Shown here one piece after another: positions 23,001-35,000 of a stretch of DNA of 56,504 bases; position 1 is the stretch's first letter; every line of letters begins with the position of its first letter. The stretch lies in the NCBI RefSeq assembly GCF_001949145.1, contig NW_019091522.1, forward strand, positions 1-56,504, written 5' to 3'. Made by a program: the position numbers and the translations under genes. This DNA comes from Acanthaster planci. Lineage: Eukaryota; Echinodermata; Asteroidea; Valvatida; Acanthasteridae. The notes beneath the pieces were generated by a model, which saw only the letters and a list, made by a program, of their open reading frames with translations, was not told where the DNA came from and made no database searches.

Positions 23001-26000
23001 TGCAGAATGTTGGGATGTTTGCGAGCAAATGCAGAATCACGAGCAGAGGTACTAACCCTGGGACCTGAATAGCCTAACCGGAAACCGCACAAAAAACCTT
23101 CTTGCAAAAAGTGGGAGTCCTGAGTATTAGGGTAAGCCCGTAAAAAAGGGAGTATACTACTTAGTTTTACTGGGGTTGAGAAAGAGAAATCTGGGCCACA
23201 CACGATGAGAGTAGTTTCACTGCGCGTTGAGATTAGTTTCACACTGCGCGATGAGAGTACTTCACTGCCTGATGGGAGTTGTTTCAGTGCGCAATCGGAG
23301 AGTTGTTTTACTGCGCGATCAGAGTAGTTTCATTGCGCGACGAGAGTAGTTTCACTGCGCGATGAGAGTTGTTTCACTGCGCGATGAGAGTTGTTTCAGT
23401 GCACAATGAGACTTGTTTTACTGCGCGATCAGAGTAGTTTCACTGCGCGACGGTTGTTTCACTGCGCGATGAGAGTTGTTTCACTGCGCGATGAGAGTAC
23501 TTCCCTGCGATGAGAATTGTTTGGCTTATCTGATAGTATAGGTCCCAATTTTCGTACTTTTGGGAATGATCAGAGGAGTTCACTAAGTTCATTTTAATGT
23601 AGCCTGAACGTTGACCTCTGAAACTAACCACTTCTGTAATCCTTGGGTTGGGAAATAATGTGCAAAGATTTTATTAAAAATTGGATTCTTATTAAAATTT
23701 TAGAACTTGTGGGCCTAATCATTTTCTTTCGTTTACGTCTTTAAAAATCACCTTAGAAATTGCCTTTGTAAATTATTTTTCTAGCATATTAAGAAATTGA
23801 AAAAAAAAAGGCCTGACCTGAAGAGAAATAGCTTGTCAGAAATTGACCTCTCATTTCTGTAAATCTCATTTACATCACAATCAGGTGACTCGTTGTATTC
23901 CCACACACATTAAATGTGACAAAACTATTTAGTGGCTGTCTTTAAGTAGAAGCTGAAATTTAAAAAAGAAAGGAAAGGAAAAGTTTAAGATCAAAAGTGC
24001 ATTGAAGATCATTTTTAAAGTTATTTTTTCAGGTTCATATCACCGTCTGCTCGAGTCTTTATAATTTTAAGTTCTTCTCTCTCTATATATATATAAAAAA
24101 ATCCAGACAAAAGCCGCGCGAAATTGAAAAGAAAATTGTCCCAGTGGTCATAAATTCGAATTTCCAGTAAAAATACGAGGCCATAATCTTCCTGGGCGTT
24201 ACTAAGTGGCGCAATTTCTTTATATATTTCGGTGTTCTCTACGGTGTTCCTTACCAACACCTCGCCGCTGAACGACTCTTATTGCGTAGTGAAACAACTC
24301 TTACTGTGCAGTGCAGTGATATGCACAGGGTAATGTGGCTTGAATAGATATAGAACACCACAGTGGAGCAAATCACAAGTAATAAATAAGTGTCCTGCCA
24401 TAAAATTCTAATACAGTGATCGAGGTGTCCTTTTTCATCGTTTTCTTATTAAAGATGAAAAGACCAATGGTTCTTCCAACATTCCTGAAAGATTAGTTCA
24501 AAGCTCCAAAATGCCGGCACATGTTTGGAAGAATTACAACATGGTTGGAATGAATCTGATTTTCAGGCAAACTTGAACTCTCATTCTGATTGGTCGACCC
24601 ATGGCAGCAAACAATGTGATATATAATTTATTGTACGGTTCATAGTACTTTGATCTCCATTAGAAAGACTGGATAGGACACGGTGTCCTCCATCTCGTGC
24701 ACGCACGCGTGTCATCGGTGAAGGTTTGAAAGTTTAAATTACGCTTGTCACACCAGACTGGCGCGCGCACGTCACGTAATGCTGCGCACGGGAAATTAGT
24801 CTGGCTGACGAGCTTGTTGCTTCAGGTTCTCTCTCTTTGTTAAGGAAAAATTGATGAAAAATTGTTCGGACTTGCGCAGCCCTCAGTCTGGATGTCGATA
24901 ACCTCACAGCTGGACTTGCCCTTCAGTCGTAAGTCTCAGAAACAAACACTCGAGGACTGAGGCGTATTAATTCGGCAAAGACAAATAATTTGTGGAAGCC
25001 ATGATGCTATGTTCGGAACACTGCCTACAAAAGTGCGCCCATGATGAGGCTCTGTCAGTCATAGGGTTTTGTTGAATTGGTCAATCTGTTATTATTTAAT
25101 TTTTTATAATCAGTATTGTTGCTCATTTGAAACAAACTTTGAGTAAAGTTGTTTGATTTTGATTTCATGAGCAATGTTTCAAGTGTGGAGGATCAACTAA
25201 AATCAAAGTGGTCTTGTGGATGCACAATGTCTTAAATTTTGCCCACGTGAACATTTTTCGCTTGTTTGGTCCTTTTCGCCGATTACTATCCATGCTTTAA
25301 GTTGAATGTAACTTTTTAAGTAATTTACTGCTCTGTTTTTACTCTTTCAGAACTGTGTTATTTCAGTATACATTCATAGTCAAATCTGGAAAGACATATA
25401 TTTATCATGTAACAATCAGTTGGCGAAGAAATAATTTAAATATTTGGAGAGGTTTTCTCTATATAAAACGAAAACAGCAACACTCCACAATGAAATTCCT
25501 CTGTTTTCTGTCCTGATTCTATAGTTTTTTCAATTGCTTGCAATTAAGTTATAGAAATTTTATTTTATTACATCTTCAGCTCTTACCATTAATTTGTAAA
25601 CTTTAAACCCAACTATGAAGTTTGCACTTATTGACTGAGTAAATTCACTCAAATGGAAAATATGTACCCGCAGGAAGTACATGCACTATAATTCATACAG
25701 TTCGGAATTTTCAGGAACGATAAGAATGAAACGAATGAAATGACATTAGGACTAATACGTGAGCTCACTTGTGTCTGCAATATATCTATCGAAATTCAAA
25801 CCTACCCACTTTCTTTTCATCCCATCCCTTTAACATCTTCTTTGAAGAAAATTTCTGAGCTAAAACATTTGAGATGGATTTATAATGACGTTCCAACGTA
25901 TACCTCTACTAATACACATGCGTAAAACCCCGCCAACCCTCGCCGCCAGCTGTCCATGTTTTTCGAATCCTCACCGAACATCGTTCCGACTTCTTTCGCG

Positions 26001-29000
26001 GATGAAGACCATAATTTATTTTTAACAAAAAACAAACAAATAAAATTCACGAAGATAACCTGATAACTAAAAACCACCGTATTATATGAACCCAGTTGCA
26101 TAAAATTTGAAGCAAATTCTGATAAAATGATTTTACAAACAATAAACACGATCAGATTGGAATGAAAAGACATCCACGGTCTTTCCCATTTTAAACCAAC
26201 CTCTCCAGTTTATCCAAACAAATGAAATAAAGTGCCGTGTGTATTAAGGTCTAATAAAACATCGGTAGTATTTTCAAGTTATTGCGAATTGAATATCTTG
26301 CACGAGAATCATTTGTCCGTAGTAGTGCGTTGTATACTTTTACGTGCGTTGATGGAGTACATGTACATGTACGTGTACAGTATGTGTACATGAATGTGCA
26401 CACATAAATCATGGCCGACCAGTCGACAGAGAGCCAAAATTGAAATTGATCAAGCTTACAAAGGACAATTCGCAATAGTTTAAACATAACGTGGTAACCT
26501 TTTTCAAACACTCTTTCAGTTATCAAGATATGCAGCATGTGTTGTTCTAAATCAACAAAATAGACTTTTGTTACGGTAGATTGTTTGATTGTTTGTTTGT
26601 AGATAGATTGTGGTAGATAACTTAGTTACTCTAGACGTAACTTTACTCGTTAACAGCCAGACTTTAGGTCTATATCCTATGTGATATTTCTATCTGTCCC
26701 TGCACGNNNNNNNNNNNNNNNNNNNNNNNNNNNNNNNNNNNNNNNNNNNNNNNNNNNNNNNNNNNNNNNNNNNNNNNNNNNNNNNNNNNNNNNNNNNNNN
26801 NNNNNNNNNNNNNNNNNNNNNNNNNNNNNNNNNNNNNNNNNNNNNNNNNNNNNNNNNNNNNNNNNNNNNNNNNNNNNNNNNNNNNNNNNNNNNNNNNNNN
26901 NNNNNNNNNNNNNNNNNNNNNNNNNNNNNNNNNNNNNNNNNNNNNNNNNNNNNNNNNNNNNNNNNNNNNNNNNNNNNNNNNNNNNNNNNNNNNNNNNNNN
27001 NNNNNNNNNNNNNNNNNNNNNNNNNNNNNNNNNNNNNNNNNNNNNNNNNNNNNNNNNNNNNNNNNNNNNNNNNNNNNNNNNNNNNNNNNNNNNNNNNNNN
27101 NNNNNNNNNNNNNNNNNNNNNNNNNNNNNNNNNNNNNNNNNNNNNNNNNNNNNNNNNNNNNNNNNNNNNNNNNNNNNNNNNNNNNNNNNNNNNNNNNNNN
27201 NNNNNNNNNNNNNNNNNNNNNNNNNNNNNNNNNNNNNNNNNNNNNNNNNNNNNNNNNNNNNNNNNNNNNNNNNNNNNNNNNNNNNNNNNNNNNNNNNNNN
27301 NNNNNNNNNNNNNNNNNNNNNNNNNNNNNNNNNNNNNNNNNNNNNNNNNNNNNNNNNNNNNNNNNNNNNNNNNNNNNNNNNNNNNNNNNNNNNNNNNNNN
27401 NNNNNNNGTGATATTTTCTTGTCAAGGGGCAGGGGTAGTCTAGCATTATTGGAATTAATTATGTAACTAGTATTTATTCGGAAAAGATCTTTAGAAGTGA
27501 ATGGAATCATCACATTGTCATTTGTTAAACAACGGCTTTTGCATGTCCTATGCAACCCATATGATAGGCGACGCACGACGGGCGACGCACGACGGGTGAC
27601 GCACGACGGACGACGCACGACGGGCGACGGACGACGCACGACGGACGACGGGCGACGGGCGACGGCAGATATGGAATTCCATAGTAACGTGTTGTTCTAA
27701 CTCAACGCATTCTGTTATTTTAAGTTTAAGCTAAAACTCGTATGTTTCACTCCGCCTTCGACGTGCGCTGCGGTTATTTGACCTGACCCTCTTGAACCAT
27801 ACGGAATTGTCCTTGGCAACTTGCCAATCTTCTGTTGAGACGTCTCATTTTGATGACTTCATTTGTCAACAAATGTTAACAAACGATTACATTGAAATTC
27901 TTTGTATGTGCTCTAGAAGGCGTACACCGAATAAAATCTACTGAACCATGAAAAGAAATGCTACATATATATGAGATTTAGCCTCAAAGATGATAAATTA
28001 TTTCCATTTTCAATTTATCACTTGGTCTTTTTTCCACTAAATTTCTCAATTTTAGAAGTTTTCCCAGAACAGTGACACACTGCATGCTCGTTCTCTTCTT
28101 TGTTTGTATGTTGGTTGGGTTGTTTTGTTGTTTTGTGGGTTTTGTTGCTATTCCTTTATTTACCTGAAACTAGCTTAGTGGAGAAGTGATTGTTAAAGGT
28201 TGGGGTGACAACCTTTGGGGAGAGTGTGGTTTTGATACACAAACCACCGGTTCTTGTTAGAGCCACACTTACGCACAACTGCTCGATTTATATCAATTGA
28301 AGTCTGTGCATTTTTTCGTCGTCAACAGGGCACATAAATTGGTGATTTCTCCGTTTTTAAGCTGGATGTCAAAGAGTTAGGTTACACGCATTCCTTGATT
28401 TTAGCACTACAACTTTTGTGGTAAAAACAAGCCTGTTAATTGCCGGGGGAGGGGCCGCAAAAACCACAAGCATCAAAATTAGATCCTCCAAATGTTCTTG
28501 CGATGTTTCCCCTAGCTGTTACTGTGGCCTGCCAAATGTCCGATGCTGTCCACGGGGCATGGGAAAAAGACGCTTTTCCCAAAATCATGGTATGTCAGAA
28601 AAGCTGGACGAAATGCCACATAAACAAAATAAAAAGCGTATGTGTCTGGACACATATCTTAGCCAGACATCATAGTAACACTTACAAAAATCGCTTTACA
28701 CATCCATTCCCCATGCATGCAGGTGGTTTGCCTGCGCCCAAACACTATCTAGATCTTCGCCAGACTCAGGATCATCCCATCAGCACTCTGCTCCGTCTGG
28801 CTGAGTTGGTGCTCACGTTGAACAACGTCGCGTTCAACGGTGAGCACTACATCAGACCAGTGGCTGTGGGCACGCGGATGGACCAAGTTATGCCTGTCTG
28901 TTTGTTGGCCACATCGAGGAGCAGATGCTGACCCAGTATCAGGGCTTGCAGGCGTTAATGTTCCTGCAATACATCAATGATATTGTTGGTGCTATCACCG

Positions 29001-32000
29001 GTACGTGTGATGACGTTGAAAATTTCTTAGCGTTTACGGATGCTTTTCACCCAGCACTGTCGCCGCTTATACATCTGATGTGTCACAGCCCTCTGTTACC
29101 TTCCTCGTGCGCGTCCAAATCTGTGCGCGGAAACTTGGCACAACCGTGCATTACAAACCCAGAGATTCCCACAGCTACCTGCAGTACCAATCGTCTCACC
29201 CCTCAAGTGTAAGAACTCCATCCCTTACTCTCAGTTTCTTCGACTGCATTGGATTTGTAGTAGCGATGCAGAGTTCTCTGCATGTGGGAAGGAAATGCTA
29301 GGTTTCTTTCATCAGCGCGGTTTAATACCCTCCGGCTATCACAGACGCTGCCTTCAACGCCGTATCTTCAATCCCGCGCGAAACGGCTCTGAAACCCACC
29401 GGGGCCAAGCAACGTGATCGCGTCCCCCTCGTACTCACCCTCGAAACATCCCGGTACGTAACGTTCTTCTCAAGCATTTTCGTACACTCGGAAATGATGC
29501 GGCCACAGCTTCCATTTTCAACGAACCCCCGATTTGCGCGTTTAGGTGCGATCGTTCCAGGTTGGATTCCGTCTCGCCGTCAAAAGCAGGCAGCAATTCC
29601 CCTTGTCAGCGCCCCAGCTGATGTAACACCTGCCCCTACATAGTTAACACCCCGTCGGTAGTCGGCTCCCGTTGTACCTACAGAGTACGCGGGGATCACA
29701 CATACATTACCAGTAATGCGGTTTATTACATTACGTGTTGTCGCTGCGGCAAACTGTACATCGGGGAGACCAAGCGTCACTTTGGTGACCGCTTTGCGCC
29801 AACAAACACCTGGTCTCACTGTTGCGCAGCGCTCTTGCGCGCCGCCACATACCCTCGGTCACGTAAGCGTCTCCATCCTGCGGAAAGCGTCATCTGATGT
29901 ACAGCGTAAGGAACTGGAGCAGCGCGTCATTTTCGAACTTGGAACGTTCCAGGGGAATGAACGTGGATTTTCCTGCGTTCATTCAGAACTGAATCTGCTT
30001 GCCCCGACGAAGGTACTCAGTTACTGAAAGCTCGGCAATAAGATAATTCAGATTACTGATTGTATAATCATATTTTTGTCAACATTCCTATCACAATGCT
30101 TTGCGACGCAGCCCTCTCATATTTCTCTGATCTGGTTATTTTTCATATTTCGATTTCCACGAAGACGGCATTTTCCCCTGAGATCAGGGGCCTCAGTGTT
30201 TCAAATACACCTTTCTAAGATATAACTTGTAGACAAAATGCAGCTTGGAAGCCTACACTTTCAGCATCCATAATCGATTTACCCAAGTGTCGATAATGGG
30301 AAAAGCTTTCAGCCACCGGAAAGTCAAAGTTGTTGTGGACTTGTGATGATATACTTGCTTAGTTGGTCAGTCCTTTTCTTTTACTTTGTCCGTAGGTTGA
30401 ATTTGAACCAAAATTTATTTTAAAAAAATTAGCTAAAAATAGTTCGAATTTGAACTGATAGACACGTTTGAAATGTGGGATACTGTGTTGCACCTAGAAT
30501 TTCATAAAAGTGTTGTCTGCTAATACCGTTGTCTGTTATTTAACTTCGCTCATCATCCTGCGTCCACTCACAACCCTCACACGTGTTCTGGCTGCAGAGC
30601 AAAATGATGACCAACATGTTGTGTTTCATTTTCCTTTCAATTTATGGTGGGTGAACCGATGACTTTTTGAGAAATTCTCACTCAAAGCAGACCACCCCTA
30701 AAAGGAATGATATTTTCCTCTCATGAAATGTAACCATTTTAAAAGAAGAGAGAATCCCCTAGAAAACGGCTAAATAGTGCCACTTTTCAGATCTGATAGG
30801 ACCAAATTTCTCAGAGTTGGAAGCCCTTGTTGCAGGCCAAGGGGTCGGTTCAGTGCCGTAATACAGAAATATTGAGTGTGCTTTTTTGTTCACGAACTGA
30901 GCTTACAGATGTTTGGCCAGTTTACGTAGGTGCACCCTTTGCACGTCTGGCTGATGAGCAAACTATTTAACATGCAGTAGGGCACTTGCGCAAGCTTGAG
31001 TACCAATAATGGACATTGAACATTGAAGGATGTGCATATGGGGTGAGTGAGTGTACGCTGTATCCGCCCCACAGGTATAGACGCATACACCGCCAGTCTT
31101 TCGCGTAGAGCCGTGATTTTCAGGGGTGCGTTCGAGCAAGCTACTCGAGGTTAACACGAGTTTACTCCTTAGCGCTCGAACAGCTGGAGTACGCCCCGGG
31201 GTCAGCGAGAGTACTCTCGCTAGAGGGGCAGTATACTCCTGTACTCGAGTGTAATGCGCACGCATCCCACTCGTGTTAGCAGGAGTAACCATGCGACCGC
31301 ACCCGAAAAGTATGGGCAAGTAATGGGCGGAACGGTGGATGGCAGCGCGTCCAGTGCGCATTACGCGCAACTCACTTTACCATTGCTATTATTTGTTTAC
31401 ATGTACTTCCAAATACATTCACCTTTTTCCTCTTCGGTACTTCTATCCTTGTTTTTTCAGCTGTTGTAACCGCATTGTTTTCAATGCCTTGGGGCAGATT
31501 AAGTAAATAGATGGGTTTTTTACAATCGAAAAATGGCTTTATAGAATTTTACGGCTGGAATTCTTCAAGTGTGCGTAAATTCCCTATATCGAGGGGTGAA
31601 TTTGCCCATAGTTTTGATTTTAGTCGGGTGACGCGCAGATAACGGAAAAAACCCTGTAGTTTTGAATAGGACCTGGTGGTCATGTCTGTGATCCGCCCTG
31701 GGCTGAAGTGCGTCCTAACAGGTGCAAGAAAGACAGATGGTAATTCCAAACGGGTTCTTGCTCGCGTTCGGCGTGCACGCGAAGATCATACATTCCTGAC
31801 TAAATTCCTCGCGCGTTCTCAGCATGCTCCGTGTCAAACGCGTATAAACTTGCGCGCCTATGCCGTAAATGCGTAGCAGAGGACGGTCAATTTCATTTCA
31901 AACAGACACTCTTTCGTTTCCGCTCGCAGCGGAGTGTCGAAAGCAATAATGCGTGTACTATGGGCGATTCACAGTTGTGCGCCTCCAAAAGTTTGCAACA

Positions 32001-35000
32001 CGTGGCCTATCACAACGCGCGAAATCATTATTGACCATTTCCACACGCGCATTGGGTCTACAGATTTCGAGCATTGTGGTTGGCCAACGCGTTGCAAACT
32101 CTTGGAGGCGCACTATTGTGAAACGCCCGTATTGCGACTGTATGCTCTGCACAATGCAAGCGTCGAAAACGCGTGATGCGTAATCAAGGTATACTAGCTG
32201 GTCACGTCACTAGGGGCGTGTTTGTTTTGGCAGATCACGATGGCGTTCACTGACACCAGATCCCGCCTGATGGACGGATTGAAACAGCTTCAGAACAACT
32301 GATCGAGATCCAGATCCATGTAAAACAAACAGACCTACATTATGAATATATAGTTACAGTCCTACCGATTTCGCTTAGAACTTTTTGAGTTTTGTGCGTG
32401 TTAGCGCAATATTTAAGGCTCGCCAGGCAAAATTCTGAAAGAAGTTTGATGTGGTGTGTGGAATAGCTGCCATTGCTGCTGGGACAACTAGGGTTTCGGA
32501 AACCGATCGATTGAAAAATACCTGGCCAGTTCTGTACCTCTACTTTTGTTGGCATTGTGTGAATACTATTGATGGCGATTCAAGACGCAGCATTTCAATG
32601 TAATTGCAGTAGAAAATCAAAAGGAAGTGATGAACAGGTCGTCTAACTTTGGCCATTAAGAGATCAAAGCGATTTGCCCTTCTGAGGGCCCTGTGTGGGC
32701 GCTGGGCGACGAGCGAATACTAAAGGCACTTTTTAAACTACATAAAAGCCTGCAATTATGACTTAGCAACTGTATTTGTTACAGGACATCATATTCCTTA
32801 AAAATTCACTCCGAAAGGAAATCGATACGATAAAAAATAAGGTACGAATGACTAAGTTTAAAATGGAAGGAATAACTTTACATCAGTACGTCATTCAGTA
32901 TGTCCAGGAATCGTAAAATTGGCCTCGAATTTAAGAAAGTGCGTTTGTATTTATAGGTCATGAAAAAGCAACAAAACAAGCTCAAATAGATTGACTTTCC
33001 TGTCTTGTGTCAATTACGTCGTGTCATTTGATTATAACATTTAAGAGAAGATATGGTAATCTATAAACAAAAAGGCTTACTGTTCGGATAGTCGATAGTC
33101 ATAGATACCGGTACCTCTGCCAACAGATATAATAAATAGCCATTACAAAAGAGGTCAGACCATGCAAATCGAAAACAAAACTTTCTGGGGAAAAGGGCTC
33201 TGTTTCGTTCCATTGTTTCCTGAAAACAAGGGAAGAAGAGTGCTTTCATTTTAAATACTGCATAATATACTCTTTGCGACGAAGGTCTATTCTCAAGGGC
33301 TACTTAGAAGTTCAAATGTCAGAGTATACATAGGTCTTGGTCTCTTTATTTTGCCCGACATGAGCGTGATGGTGACTTGGATGGATAACGCAGACCGTGA
33401 TATCCTAATAACAACACAAATGAATCACAGAACATGTATCTGTTTGCTTTTACAAAAATGTGACACCAACGTGTTATTTATCCTATTTCGATTTTTCCTT
33501 TGATTTCGAGAACATCAGGAACAACTCAGCTCTTCAAAAGGTCGAATGAACAAGATAAAAATTCCCCTAGTACGGTCAATTTAATCTTCATTTAAATACT
33601 CCGGTGGATAGTACTTCATACAACTTCGGTGGACGATAAAATACAATACAACAAACAAAAGAAGTACGACAAGATATTCGTTCGTGTTCGGAACAAGGGT
33701 CAAGCAAAGCTAAACGATTGCCACGAGCATTGCAAGAAGCGATGCGGGGTTATGACAAGTATCGTTCGCCGTTCTTTGTGCAGAGTTGGTGAAATAAAAA
33801 GGGGTCCAACGCCGGTTGGCAGCTTTCAGGTCGTTCGAATTTACAATCTACGTTAAGAAATTATCTCTGAGAAAATGTTTCTCGATCGCAGTTCATTTTG
33901 ATGGCACTATACTGAGACGCCAGCAGTAACCATTTACTTTAACCTATAGTTAATAAGCTGTACCATGTTCCCCATTCAATTGGCTACGCAAAGCATGGGA
34001 ATGTGTGACGTTTGTCCTGAACTATATGTTGTATTTTAAGTATAAAGACTCTAAAGAAATATATCAGAAATGCCTTTGGTTTTGTTTCAGGAAGTACGAC
34101 TCTGTTGCTGCTAATAATCAATTCATCCATGCTTAGGGCCTATTTTCATCCTTTCATGGCGTTCTATATTTCGTTTATAAACATTTCACAATGTGATTTA
34201 AAAGGAAAATGCGTTATATGATTAAACAGCATGCAATTGCTACCCAGTTTGCTACACGTTAAGGTTTCTGCCTTCGATCCATGTTTCTCTTTGCATCACT
34301 GTGCAACCGTGGATGTTTATTTTGCGTCACTTTATGTTTCACGTTTGGGAGATTTGAGAACTTAATTAACGCGTCTGCAAAATTGATATTAACGGTAAAA
34401 AAAATTAACTGACGAAGGACTGCCTGATTCCTATGAAGTAGGCCCAAATGACAGCCAAAGTGTACCCCTCTAGCAACATAATTGTATAACATTTAGCATT
34501 AAATGAACAAAAGCTTGACCACTGCACTCATCCGTAGTGTTTTATATTTATATAAAATTGTTGTAAATTTTCTTTGGTCAGTATTCTTAGATCATTAAGC
34601 TGCATTCCTTCTAATTTTAATATTAATTACAATTAGATTCCTACAAAAATTATGGATATGTGCTCGTTTCAATTTTGCTTCTGATCCGAGTGGAATAGGT
34701 GATGTATGTGAATTCCTGTGAAAAAATAGTCGAGGATGCCTGCACCTTTATGATATCTGCGGACCTTATTCTCAAGACCCGCGGCATGGACGTATAAGAA
34801 TGTTTTTGCTTGTAAATTGAATGAGCATACCTTTTAATATTTGAATTTGATCGCCGTATATCTGTAATCACTCAAATTACAAATTTAACAATCTGTCTTT
34901 AGTGGCAATCAAATTAGCGCTACAAACGAGGGAAGGTAATTCCGGCGACACTGTGTTCAAATCGAATTGAAAAAAGCCAACATTGTTCAGTTGAATGAGA

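Noticed and set aside
23203-23522. CRISPR-like spaced repeats
   Set aside because: The units are contiguous and diverged with no unique spacers, and the genome is eukaryotic; it is a minisatellite.
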